DNA of 64,000 nucleotides from Linepithema humile (GCF_040581485.1 NC_090131.1:24192532-24256531), one strand, 5' to 3'. Counted from the stretch's first letter, positions 38,231 to 49,918 are shown. The notes: generated from the letters alone by a model not told the origin. A program made the numbers and translations.

Positions 38231-40275
38231 ATGACGAGTCGGAATCCAGGCTTGTCCAGGCCCGGTCTCACGAAGACGCAACAACTGCGGCAGGCGAAAA
38301 GTGCCGCTTTGTTAAAGGAATATGAACAAAAGGAAATAGGCAGACAGCAGCAGCAGCCGCCGCCGCAACGACCGGTGGAACCTAGCAGGAGGCGTAGGCA
38401 TGTCGAGCCGAAAAGGGTTGATTTCAGCAAGCCGACTATGACGAAGGCGATGATGGCGCGCGTTAAACACGCGGAGAAGTTCAAGCAGGAGTACGAACGC
38501 AAGCAAGAAGAGATGATGCCGGTGCGTAGAGTGCCAAGGAGAACACCTGCGCCAGTCAGCGGTGATCCTAGGTAGAGCCTCAAGAATTACATTGTTTTCT
38601 GTAACATTGTTGATTCTACAACTTGTCATTCTGCGCGCTAAACATTGCTTAAGCAGCTATAAATTCGTTATATATTTTAATATACATTTTATACATTTTT
38701 AAATTAAAGTACTCGGAAATTTTTTACACACTTTCGCACTCAGATTTGGTAGAGAAAGAATACCGGCGAGACGCGCACCAACGCCGTCACTACCGGTTTC
38801 ACCCCCCAGAAGACCCCCGCGTCCGCCGCCGAGTAGAAGAGCGCCGGAAGCACTTCCGCCTATACCAGAAAAGACTAAAGAACTGGCGAAGTCCATGAAT
38901 GCCCAGGTGATCCAAGCCGAGCCGGTCGGTGAGGGCCCGATCGACAGTATCGTGATACCGCCGAGAGCGGTGAACGAAAATCGCACCACTATCGTTAGCA
39001 TCCCTCAGCCACCTGCTGCCGCCGTTGAAGCGCCGGTGTCTCACGTTGCGAATCGTTCCATTCAAGTGATTAGGTACCTGGAAAATATTTTATTAATGTT
39101 ATTCTAAAAAAATATCGCGAAATTAAAGTTGGAAAGTTCTTGGATTCTTTTTTTATCTTTTTTCAGTCCACGCGTAAAAGCTCTAAATGTAAAATATAGA
39201 AAAGAATCTATATAGTTCAATATATATTTTTTATATACATATTTTAAAAGTTAACAACAAATTAAATTTTAAACTTCTGGTTTCATCAATAGATTCATCA
39301 AAATAAATCGTCTTGTGTTAAATCCTTGATGCAAATATTGAGAATTTTGTTTCTCGTGGAATAATTCTTATAAATTTTTGGAATCGATCTATTTTTGCAA
39401 ATTAATAACGCAACATTAATGATTGTTAATCATGAATATCATTCGACAGCGAGACTCTCGACGAGCAAGATGCGGCAGAAGCTGCCGCAGTGCACGGTAA
39501 GTTGGAGGACTTGCAGCACGCTAGACGGGATTTTGTGATGGCCGTCGCGAATGTCGGTGGTAACGCCGTGCAACTCGCAGACGAAGAAAAACCTAGATAT
39601 CTCTACAAGTAAAAACATTACAAAAGGAAAAAAAAAATTTATATGTAAAAATCAAAGTTGATAAGTTCAGTCAAGAGCAAAAAAAGACATTTTTTCAGCT
39701 TTATCACGTTTCTTGGTAATAAAAGCGTCAAAATTTCACTTGATTTGATTGATGTTCGCGTTTAATGCAGAATCCCAGACATCGAGAGTGAGATGTTCCG
39801 CGTCGAGTACGGCAGGGAGCATCCGAGCGTCGTGGCAGCTCGCGAATTCGCGCAGAGAAGCATGGCCGGCATCAGGGGCAGAGAAAGGACACGCAGGGCT
39901 GAGCAGGAGTTCGAGAGGATAGCCAGGGAGCCGTTGCCGGAGGACCTGCGCTTCGACGTGCCGTTCAAGGAGGAGTTCTTCCGCGAGGGCGATATATCCT
40001 GGGAGGAAGAGGGAGATCTAGCGCTCCCGTCCAGGATAAAAACTTCCATGCGCGATATACCGAGACGCGAACCCTACGAGTATCCACCTTTCGAACCAGA
40101 AGAGCTCGAGAGATTCTTCGACGTGGAGCAATATCCGCCCAGTCCGCCGCGCGGACCGCCGCCCGGCCGCGAGCATCTGCATCCGGATCTCTGGGAGCTG
40201 GAGGATCCCTGGGCCATGTGCGGAGTCTGTCCGCATTTGGACGAGTCCGATCTCATCGATCTCGATAGTCCTTGA
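38231..40275 (+). CDS. Unrecognised proline/arginine-rich protein
   Basis: Four exons, 38231-38571, 38744-39073, 39450-39608 and 39771-40275, join in phase to give 444 residues. I do not recognise the family. The N-terminal third (residues 1-114) is strongly basic, with LTKTQQLRQAKSAALLKEYE and a helical segment TKAMMARVKHAEKFKQEYER. A proline-rich low-complexity middle follows (RRAPTPSLPVSPPRRPP). Next is a short acidic helix (residues about 224-276), then a charged C-terminal part with repeated Glu/Arg, YGREHPSVVAAREFAQR, and a proline and acid tail ending HLDESDLIDLDSP. There is no signal peptide or membrane segment. The composition suggests a disordered cytoskeletal, nuclear or scaffold protein, but that is a guess. 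GC-rich codon use and clean splice sites (for example GTAGAG/CAG, GTACCT/CAG) argue that it is real. The ATG was chosen as the first in-frame start; an upstream exon is possible. Confidence 0.75.
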
Positions 40276-40940
40276 TCCTTCGTCTGTCGTCTGCGAATGG
40301 ATGAATCCAGCGGAACCATTTTCGCTTCTGAGAGATTTAATTGAGATACTCTCGATTGTTGTCGGGGCAAGGTGCGACCAAGCTGAAACAAATCATAAGA
40401 TTTTTTGTTAATATATTATTTTGTATTGTAGAAACGCAGAAAGACAATCAATGAAGACAGTCGACATCTGCAGAATCATCACTTGTCATCAACGTCTGTG
40501 TGTTAAGATGCTTCTTTAGATCTCTTGATATCCCTTTTTATTATTAAAAGCGTTCAATGTAAAACTTTTGGCAGTCACAGCAATATATAAACTTTTGTAC
40601 AAATAAATTAATTTATTCTAATTGCATACAAATAAATTGGCAAATTCTGCAAATTACTTTGCGCAATGTACATGCATTGCGAAAGAAATTGTATAAAAAA
40701 ATGGAAATCATGGTTTTTTAATATTATATTATACATTTCAAATTTTTTTGCGTTTTCTTATTATTCTCCTAACTCTGTTGTTGAATTTTTAAACTTGCTG
40801 TTAACAATTTTTAAACCTGTTCCCCTTTATTTTGAGAAGACTATAACTCTGTAATTATTGCTCTTTTATTTTTAAATTTGGTAATATTTTTAATCAGCTA
40901 TTTGTGACAAAAATGTATTTACAAAATTCACAAAAGAATA

Positions 40941-41262
40941 CACTGGAAAAAAGATTTTGATTGAACAAATCGTCTGTTAAATTTCCGACGAGCAAGACAG
41001 ATTCAGGAATCTATCAGAATTACTATTAATGCAACAAGATTCTGGCAGATTCAATTAGAATCTGGTAGATTCAATCAAAATCTAGTAAATTCAATCTGAT
41101 TATGACCTAATTCAGATTCTGGTTGAATCTACCAGATTCTTGATGAATCTACTAGAATCTTGTTGCATTAATAGAAATTTTGGTAGATTCAACCTGAATC
41201 TGTCTTGCTCGTCGGAAATCTAATAGACGGTTTGTTCAGTCAACAAGATCTTTCTTCCAGTG
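40941..41262. mobile_element. Foldback MITE with CACTGG ends and TA target duplication
   Basis: The element starts CACTGGAAAAAAGAT and ends with its near-complement, ATCTTTCTTCCAGTG. It is flanked on each side by TA, as for Tc1/mariner-type insertion. Nearly all of the 322 bp folds back on itself: arms containing CGACGAGCAAGACAGATTCA and AATGCAACAAGATTCT are matched in reverse. The centre is built from short repeats of a GATTCTGGTAGATTCAA-type unit. There is no coding sequence, so it is nonautonomous. Confidence 0.85.
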
Positions 41263-41476
41263 TATATTTAAATAAAACTGTGTTAAAATTAAAATTTAAA
41301 ATTTATGCTAAATATTTACAAAAAATAAAAAACTGTAATTCTCACAAGACTGGAGCAAGATCTAGCAAACAAGTAAGAGATTATATGGGGTTCTATTGTA
41401 TTATTATAATGATACATCATTCTATTAAAATATTCCACAAGCGTTATGTCGAAGAAAGTAACGGTTCTGTTTCGAT

Positions 41477-41501
41477 AGACACGCTCTAATATTTGCGAAA
41501 T
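41477..41501 (+). promoter_or_regulatory. Shared upstream motif of odorant receptor copy 1
   Basis: The block AGACACGCTCTAATATTTGC, followed by GAAAT, lies 150 bp before the ATG. A closely related block precedes receptor copy 2 by 160 bp (45124-45148) and a weaker one precedes the broken third copy by about 136 bp. It may be a promoter element kept through tandem duplication, or simply recent shared ancestry. Confidence 0.5.
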
Positions 41502-41626
41502 AATAAAGTGACGTTGATTCCTGACAACCTATTATTTCGTATTCTTTGCAACATGTGCGTTTTGTGTGTCGATAGCATGTCACGTTGTGATAGTAGTAGT
41601 CTTTTTGTGGGGAGCAAAGTTTAATC

Positions 41627-44315
41627 ATGCTAGAAAACTTTGTGCGAGAGTACAATGTCAACCGAGTACTCTTGTCACGCATAGGTCTTTGGCCGTTTCA
41701 AAATAAGATAGTGAGAAATCTGCTGCCGGCATTATGTTTCCTGCTCGAAATTAGTTACTATTCATTCGAGGTATCACACGCTAATCTAAAGACTTTAATC
41801 TCAATGTGTCTGATCAGTCTTTGAAAAGTTTTATGAATATTATTAGTTTTATTGTATAATATATAAAAAATGTAATTTTATGGATACTGATCTTAAATGT
41901 GACGCAGATATTGACATTGCACGATCATTGGGACAATGTGCGAATGATTTGTGAAAGCTCTTATCAAATTGTCTTGTCGACGTCTTTTATCGCAAGGATA
42001 CTGAACGAGCTCAGGAATCGCACTAAGGTAAGTTCTTAGACCTCCATTTACGTGTTACTTTTGTTTCTCTTTTTTTAATTATGATTATTTCGGAAAAAGA
42101 ATTTTAAATGTATTAAGTTGAATTGTTTTTACATTTTGTCGTAATCAGTTGCGACGTTTGTACGAAACCATTAACAACCATTGGAATATATTTACGGACG
42201 ACATGGAAATCCAAATATTGAAGGACTACTCCTTCATGTCGCAAATGTTCACTAAATGTTATTCAAGTGAGTACGTTATATTGCAACGATCACATCCTTA
42301 ATTATTGCCTGCTCATATAATTATGCAATAAAAAAGTCGTATAAAAATTACAAAAATATTTAACTTACTAAAGCAACACTGTAATCCATATGTATCAATG
42401 TTAAAAATTACATGCTTAATAAACGCAAATATTCATTATACAATATTAGTGTCTATAACGTTAATTGTCTGTAATTATTAATGAGCCAATTCTGATAATA
42501 TTTCTAAGATATCCTATGTAATAATATTATTAAAGAAATAATATACATATATATATATATATATCTTATTATTATACTGTCGAATAACATTGCTCGTTAT
42601 AGATGAGTTAATAGAATGATAATAATTTATAAATCGATATTATTGATGAAACAAAAAACAAATGTATTTTTTTCGTGATATTGCAGCATCAATGTATACC
42701 CTGATGTCTGGCTTTATAATAGTACCATTAACACCGGTATTCTTAGATATTATATCACCTCTTAACGAATCTCGGCCACGATTCCTCGCGCTTGAAGTTG
42801 AATTCAGGGTGGATAAAAACGAGTACTTTATACCAATTTTTTGTTACACTACCGCTATAATTGTGGTGGGTATCAGCATTATGGTGAGTGTCGATGCAAT
42901 GCATATTACGTGCACCGCTCACGCGTGCAGTTTATTTGCGGTTGTCAGGTAGATATATCTCAAATATAACGATAATTTGAACATAAAATTATCGTTAAAT
43001 TATTATAATTATTCTGTGCAAAAATTATATATTTTGCAGCTATCAGATTGAAAATATAATTTTGAAAGTGAATAATAATAATAAAATGTACAAATATGAC
43101 CGTCGCACAAATACGAAAGTTGAAATATCGAGAGAGGAAATGTTGTACCGGGAATATATTAAATGTTTAAAAAAACATCAACTTGCCATTGAGTAAATAG
43201 TATTTTTCAATCGTTTTTTAATTGCCACACTATAGAGAAGATACCTACATATAGTTATTGCTATGCGAGAAAAGTAAAATATTGTTTTTTTCCCACAGAT
43301 TTGTCGATTTATTAAAGTCATCGTATGAAGGACTTGCGTTATTCTTATTAATATTGGTTATTGCAACTTTAAGTCTAATTGGACTTCGGGTAAGAAAATG
43401 TTGTACCGGGAATATATTATATGTTTAATTATAAGTAATTAAGTTATTATAAAATATAGAGCAGCAAATTATTGATATAAATATAAAATATTTTTTATTA
43501 ATCTTAATTTTTTTCAACAAAAACTTTTAATTTTCAATTTTTAATAGAAATAAAGAAGTTGTAACTATTTTAGATAAAATATTATTTCTACATGTGTGGT
43601 CTATGTGGTTTGTGCATCAAATAAAAACTTTATTTTGGATAGTTACATAATATTTTTATATGTGTTATAGATTGTATATGTGCTAGGCCAATTTGAAGAA
43701 ATGGCAAGATTTTTATTTATTATTATAGGGGCTTTAATGAATCTGATGATCTCATGTTACTCCGGTCAAAGATTAATGGACGAAAGTCAGAATATATTTG
43801 ATCGAGCGTAATAATATTATTTTATATCCTCATAAATATTGATATATATATATAAAATTTTTGGAAATTTTATGTTGGAAGTTTTGATAACCTTTCTTTG
43901 AATATAAAATTTAATTCAATTTTAATTTAAAGTATTCTTCATTAAATATTATTTTTTATTTAAATATAATTCTTTTAATTGTAAGATTTAATAGAAATCA
44001 TCATTGAAACTTACTTTTGCAGATACGCAACAGAATGGTACAACTTTTCGCCTAGAATAAAATCTCTACTTATCATAACTCTTTATAGAAGTAGTGTACC
44101 ATGCATTTTAAAGGCAGGTAATATGGTTCCGTTATCGGTAACAACTTATGCTTCAGTAAGTATTTTGTACAAAGTACAAAGCTGCAAACCTATTTCTAGT
44201 TTTGATAAGAAGTATTACATATACGTATAAAATTACTTATTACAATCGTATTCAATTGAAGGTAGTACGAATGGGCATGTCTTATTTCACAACGTTTTTA
44301 TCACTCAAAGAGTAA
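41627..44315 (+). CDS. Odorant receptor, array copy 1
   Basis: Nine exons: 41627-41770, 41908-42027, 42149-42266, 42687-42948, 43040-43192, 43299-43389, 43671-43807, 44023-44155 and 44262-44315; 403 residues, normal for an insect odorant receptor. Features: RIGLWPFQNKIVRNLLP near the N-terminus, LYETINNHWNIFTDD, the long loop NESRPRFLALEVEFRVDKNE, hydrophobic membrane spans in exons 2, 4, 6 and 7, DAMHITCTAHACSLFA, and the conserved C-terminus EWYNFSPRIKSLLIITLYRS through MGMSYFTTFLSLKE. Known role: seven-transmembrane, inverted-topology ligand-gated channel subunit that pairs with the co-receptor Orco in olfactory neurons. The nine-exon structure resembles the large nine-exon receptor clade of ants; clade membership needs a tree. 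All splice sites are GT-AG, and no frameshift or stop was seen. The ligand cannot be inferred. Confidence 0.92.
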
Positions 44316-45283
44316 TCACTGAACTTTCATCTGTAGTAGTTTTTTTTACCGATGTGTCTTTGTTTAATTTTATTATCAATTAATTATAGTAAAGAGGCTT
44401 ATAACATTATATAAAGTCACTCATTATTAGAATTTCATACTCTTTCAGTAATTCTTTTACACTCATATTTTACTATCTAGTAATTATATTATAAAATTGT
44501 CATTACTTACATAATGTATCAATGTCTACATGAATATTAAATTATATGCTGCATATTTACGAAGCATAATTCCGATCTTTGCTTTTTTATGTTTTTTTAC
44601 GAGTCGATAAATATGAATTTCAGTATGTAATAAAGTCTATAATATTATTCGCATATGTTATTGCATCAAAAAGTATTCATTTTACTAATCCAATAGAATC
44701 CAGTAGAGTTTAATATTTTTAATTGAGGTGCTCTATGATATTAAATTCTTCTTCTCTAAAAATATTCAAAATTTTATTAAAAAAATTTTTTTGTCTCCCT
44801 CAAATAAATAAAATTAAACTTCATGTTCTTTAATTCACTTTTTTCCTAATTTCAAAACGCACTCACTTCTTTTCGAACACCATCATTTGGAAACATTCTA
44901 AGAAAGCAGCGGACAGAATTCTATGAAAGAAGCACTGTCAATAAAACCAGAAGACAAGAAAATAGTACGCGCCTTCCTATTGTTCCTATTGTCGCACATC
45001 TACACATACCCTCAATTTCTTGCCACACAATATATTGCGCTATATCATTACTATAATACCCTTTATAAAAGTGTCTGTCTAACAAGTGTTATTTTAAAGA
45101 TGGGAAAAGTAGTGTTTTTCCTTAGACACACTTTAATATCTGTGAAATGATCGACACTGACGATTTCTGACAACGCACAATTACGTGCTTCTTGATCCAG
45201 ACGGGACTTGGGTGCGCCGGAGAATCAATAGTGCGCGTGCCACTATATTATCGTAGTCTTTCGTCGGAAAGTAAAAAATAATT
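44316..45283. other. Intergenic region between odorant receptors 1 and 2
   Basis: AT-rich spacer. Its last 400 bp (about 44880-45283) is alignable by eye with the region before the third receptor copy (about 49040-49388), so it moved with the gene during duplication. The short open frame at 44923-45150 falls in this block and is broken in the other copy, so I do not call it a gene. Confidence 0.6.
45124..45148 (+). promoter_or_regulatory. Shared upstream motif of odorant receptor copy 2
   Basis: AGACACACTTTAATATCTGT followed by GAAAT lies 160 bp before the start codon. It matches the block before copy 1 at most positions and in spacing. Confidence 0.5.
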
Positions 45284-48200
45284 ATGTTGGAGAATTTTTT
45301 GCGAGAATACAATGTCAACCGGATACTTTTATCGTTGGTAGGTCTTTGGCCGTTTCAACATAAGCTCATTAGAAATTTGTTACGGAGCTCCTGCCTTTTG
45401 ATCGAAATAAGTTATATATGGTTTGAGGTAATGCATACGAATAGACACATTATAACTCAAAATACGTTTAATTGGTGTTTATCAATTTTTATCATGCTAA
45501 TAATCAACGGTTAATAGAAGTGTGACACTTTTTAAATAATTAATAGTTAAATAATTGAGTAAAATATAATAATTTTCCAACATATGAATTTATATTCCAT
45601 TTTACGTATCACAATCAACGTTTATACGCAGATATTACTGTTATATGATCATATGAACGATTCGCAACTGATTTTTGAAGCCCTGTATCAATTTGTAATT
45701 ACATTCTCTTTCCTCATAAGAATAGCGAACGAGATTCAGAATCACGACAAAGTACGTTTTTATAATGTGTTACTTAATTTTTTTTCAACTATGTTTCTTT
45801 CGGTTAAACTATTTTAGATACAATAGGTTCAATTATTTTCGTATTTGTTGTTGTCGTCAGTTGCGACTTTTGTATGAAACCATTGATGATCACTGGAACA
45901 TATTCACGAATAATATGGAAGTACAAGTTTTGTCAGAGTATTCTACGATATCACGAAAATTTGCGAAATATTACTCGGGTGGGTGTTTTACATTGCAACG
46001 ATAATATCATTAGAGCTATTATCTATGTAAGAGGTATCTCATGAAAAGTTGCTGAAACTAATTAGCTGTCATTTTTAAACGCACATAGCGAGCGAAAGAA
46101 ATAAAATATTTTCTAACAGAGGACATTTTGCAGTTTTATTTACGTATAAAGACAATATTTTTGTCATTAAATAAACGTTTATTAAAAAATGCCAAATATC
46201 GCTAATTTTATTTGGTATATATTTTTGATGTGTGCATCATTAGAATTATAACAAAAATTAAGTCGATTTTGGAAACTATAACTGTAACTGTAATTTGTGT
46301 TGCATAAAGTTTTTTCATAGTTTCCAAAAGTGACATAATTTTTTTGTTATAATTTTGACAATGCGCACTTCAAAAATATAAACCATTAAAATTAGTAAAA
46401 TTTGGCATTTTTTATAAATGTTTATATAATAATAAAAATATTTCCGATTGTTTTTAGTTTATATGTAAATAAAAGTGCAAAATATCATCAGAAGATATTT
46501 TATTTTTCTTGCTCGCTATATGCGTTTAAAAAAATGACAGATAATTAATTTCAGCCACTTCCCACGGAACACCCTGTATATATAGAATGTAAAAATATAA
46601 TAAAAAATGTTATTCTTTAATATTCCAAGATTAAATAATTTAAATGTTTGATATCGAGAATTAATATTTTTGATAGAAAGATGACATTCAATTAAATGTT
46701 TATTAATGTCTTATCGTTGCAATTCGATATTATTGATATGAACGAATGACATTTCTCTTTCTCATAATATTACAGCACTAATGTATCTCATGATGTCCAC
46801 CTTTATAATACTACCATTGACACCGGTGTTCCTAGATGTTGTATCACCCCTTAACGAATCTCGGCCGCGAACCTTCGCCCTTGAGGTCGAATTCAGGGTG
46901 GATAAAAACGAGTACTTTTTACCAATTTTTTGTTACACTACCGCTATAATTGTGGTGGGTATAAGCATCATGGTAGGTGTCGATGCAATGCATATTACAT
47001 GTACCGCTCATGCATGCAGTTTATTTGCAGCTATCAGGTAGATATATCTCAAATATAACGATAACTTAACCGCATGTGACGATAACGTAATCATAAGAGA
47101 ATTATTGATAAAATTATTTAATGCTAATTATTCCCCACAAAATTTATACATTTTTCAGCGAACAAATTGAAAATATTTCAAAGGTAAATGATAACAATAA
47201 ATTCAATAAATATGAATGTCATGAAAATATGAAGTTTGAATCATCGAGAGAAAAAATAATATATGAAGAATATATTAAATGTTTGAAAAAGCATCAACTT
47301 GCTATAGAGTAAACAATCTTTTTTCAGTTGCTTTTCAATTGTTATTCTATATATAAAATGTATAAAGTTCATATAAACTTATAATCTGTATAAAAAAAAA
47401 CTCGAATATTATTTCTATTTTATAGATTTGTTGATAGATTGAGATCATCCTATGAAGGGCTTGCATTATTCATGTTAATTACGGTTACTGCAACTTTAAG
47501 TCTAATCGGAATTCGCGTAAGTATTAAGTATTCATATAAGTTGGTTTACAAGTTGTAAAAGTATATTAACATAAACGGCACAATGGGAAATTGCATAAGA
47601 AATTTATATCTTACATTAAATTTCAATTTTCTTTTCAATGCAAAAATCTAAACATTTATCTAAAATTTTATTAATTGTTGCATGCTATAAAATTAGTGTT
47701 TTTATCTCAAATAAAAATATAGTTATAAATTCGAATGTGATTTACACTTCTGTGTTGTTGTAGATCATCTATGTGTTAAACGAAATAAAAGAAATAGCAA
47801 GATATTTATTTATTATCATAGGAACGTTGATAAATCATATGATCTCATGTTACTCTGGTCAAAAATTAATGGATGAAAGTCAGAATATATTTTACCGAGC
47901 GTAATTATTATTTTGTATTCTATTTTATATTTTTTCACACATGTTGATATATAAAGAATTTTGAAATTGCATGCCGAAAATTTTGATAACACATCTTGAA
48001 TATTTTAAATCTACCTCAACTTTTATTCCAAATATTTTATTAGATAAAATTTGCAATATAATTAATGTAAAAAGAATTAATAAAAAAATCGAGAATTATT
48101 TCAATATTGCTAATTATTTTGCCATACGTTTACTCATATCACTCATTATTAATCATAGTTTAAAAAAAAATTTTAATTTTTTATTTAAAAATAATACTTC

Positions 48201-48525
48201 TGAAAATCTTATTTAAATAAATATTTATATTTATCCTTGCAGATATGCAGCAGAATGGTACTATTTTTCGCCTAGAATAAAATCTCTAATGATGATAATT
48301 CTTTACAGAAGTAATGTGCCATGCAAAATAAAAGCAGGTAATATGGTTCCGTTGTCGATAGCTACCTATGCTGCAGTAAGTATCGCAAAGTTGTAACTTA
48401 ATTTGCATAGTAGTGTTATATATACATATAAAATTATTTACGCATCTGTATTCGATTTAAGGCAGTACGAATGGGCATATCTTATTTCACAGCGTTTTTA
48501 TCACTCAAAGAGTGATTACCGAATT
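45284..48525 (+). CDS. Odorant receptor, array copy 2
   Basis: Nine exons: 45284-45427, 45632-45751, 45861-45978, 46776-47037, 47159-47308, 47426-47516, 47764-47900, 48243-48375 and 48472-48525; 402 residues. Eight of nine exon lengths equal those of copy 1; only exon 5, which encodes a variable loop, differs (150 against 153 nt). Shared signatures include LVGLWPFQHKLIRNLL, LYETIDDHWNIFTNN, NESRPRTFALEVEFRVDKNE, DAMHITCTAHACSLFAA, SCYSGQKLMDESQNIF and EWYYFSPRIKSLMMIILYRS through MGISYFTAFLSLKE. The exon 4 region is almost identical between copies, while exons 2, 3 and 7 are more diverged. Role as for copy 1: an odorant-gated channel subunit working with Orco. Intron 3 carries a MITE (46024-46580). 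No inactivating change found. Confidence 0.92.
46024..46580. mobile_element. Foldback MITE in intron 3 of odorant receptor 2
   Basis: The right end, read on the other strand, begins TATACAGGGTGTTCCGTGGG and continues GAAGTGGCTGAAATTAATTA. The left end is an eroded version (TATGTAAGAGGTATCTCATG, then AAAAGTTGCTGAAACTAATT). Both arms then share the GCTGTCATTTTT, CGCATATAGCGAGC-like and TTTGGAAACTATAA segments, so almost the whole 557 bp is an inverted repeat. It is noncoding. The CAGGGTGTTCC terminus is common among arthropod MITEs. Confidence 0.75.
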
Positions 48526-49388
48526 TTCAAATTCTAGATCTAGTTCTTCACCGCTATGTCTTCGTTTCATTTTTGTCAATAAATTGTAGTAAAGAGATCT
48601 ACGACATTATGAATAAAACAACTTAGAATTTTATTTAATTAAAACCAACCTTTTGCATGCTTATGAAGTATAATTTTAAGTTTTGCTTTTTCATATTAGT
48701 TGTTTTTTTTTTAGTGAATAATTATGAATTTTAATGTATAATAAAGTCTATATCTTATTACTTACGTATATTAATAAAAATTAAAATATTTACTTTGTTA
48801 ATTCAATAGAATCCAATAAAAAATTCAAATGTTAAAACATTATGATATGAAATTCTTGTTTTTATCAAATCACCGAAATTTTTCTAGATTTTTTATATTA
48901 TAAATTTTTTTCACCTTTGAATTAGCAGAACAAAATATCAAATTTGACTTATTTAATTATTTAATTAATTCTTTATTCTAAAAATGCAATTAGTTAAATT
49001 TTTTTTCAAATACCAAAAGCTTTTAAATAAACTAAAAAAAATTCTAACAAGAGAGCAACGGAAGACAAAAAATTAGTATGTGCTGTCTAGTTGCTATTGT
49101 TACTCTCATTTTTTTACTGTATACCATGCTATATCATTACAATATATATAATACATCGCTTTACAAAAGTGTCTAACAAGCGTTACTTCAAAAATGGAGA
49201 AAGTGGTGTTATTAATATATGTGTAAGTAATAATATAGACTTTAACTTCGCTGGACACATTTAATATCGATTGACAACGCATAATTTCGTGCTTCTTGTG
49301 ACAGATGCGACTGTGCGCTAAAGAATCGATGGCACACACGATATGTGTGTCATTATATCGGTTTTGCGTCGCGAAGCAAAGAATCATT
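48526..49388. other. Spacer between odorant receptor 2 and the broken third copy
   Basis: Begins with the receptor 2 3' flank (AATAAA near 48578) and ends with the duplicated receptor promoter region (about 49040-49388). AT-rich; no gene. Confidence 0.6.
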
Positions 49389-49531
49389 ATGTTGGAAAAT
49401 TTTTTACGAGACCACAATTATTAACCACATATTTTTGTCAAACAGGTTTTTGGCCGTTCCAACATAAGCTTATTAAGAATTTGTTGCGGTCTTTCTGCTT
49501 TTTGATTAAAATTAGTTACTGCGCTTTTGAG
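49389..49531 (+). pseudogene. Odorant receptor copy 3, exon 1 remnant
   Basis: Starts MLENFLRDHN like the other two receptors, then hits an in-frame TAA. A one-base deletion (143 nt instead of 144) shifts the frame, after which the next frame gives the receptor sequence TGFWPFQHKLIKNLLRSFCF and LIKISYCAFE up to an intact GTAATC donor. Exons 2-9 are absent. From about 49619 the sequence resembles the 3' flank of receptor 2 (from about 48540), so the middle of the gene has been deleted. A foldback transposon lies just downstream. It cannot make a receptor. Confidence 0.88.
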
Positions 49532-49918
49532 GTAATCTATTATATGATTTACACGATTCAGTTATGTTCAAACTGTGTTCCATAAGTGTTTAACAAGTTT
49601 TCCTACGCTATAAGTATGTATTAGTTCTTCACCACTACGTCTTCGTTTGATCATAATTAATAAATTTTAGTAAAGAATTTGACGATGCTATTTATTCCAT
49701 AATGCAATTAAAATTTTTTTAAATTAGTTTCTTTTGCACTTTTTCTTAAAGCATCTATTATAATATTCATATTTCATTGTTTAATTGCTGTTACAAATCG
49801 ATTTATTATAATTCCAATTCTTGCTTCTGCATAATATCTCATTGTCAGTATTTTTAACATTCAAAAATAGTTTTTCATTAAATCTTGAATTAATTTTTTT
49901 ACAGGATATGTCTCCGAG
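49532..49918. other. Collapsed receptor 3' flank
   Basis: After about 90 bases of intron-like sequence, the block from about 49619 (TAGTTCTTCACCACTACGTC) parallels the post-stop sequence of receptor 2 at about 48540 (TAGTTCTTCACCGCTATGTC). It therefore represents the 3' end of a receptor gene without its last eight exons. Confidence 0.7.
49910..49918. repeat. Target-site duplication, left copy
   Basis: GTCTCCGAG immediately left of the foldback element. The right copy is GTTTCCGAG at 53573-53581, one mismatch over 9 bp. Confidence 0.7.

Larger units (their letters stand above)
40276..41626. other. Intergenic region before the odorant receptor array
   Basis: Contains the 3' UTR of the unknown gene (AATAAA near 40603), a MITE at 40941-41262 described separately, and the promoter of the first odorant receptor at about 41400-41626. 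No other gene seen. Confidence 0.6.

Noticed and set aside
44923..45150. 75-residue frame upstream of receptor 2
   Set aside because: It lies in the duplicated promoter region and the homologous stretch before copy 3 is broken; no known family.
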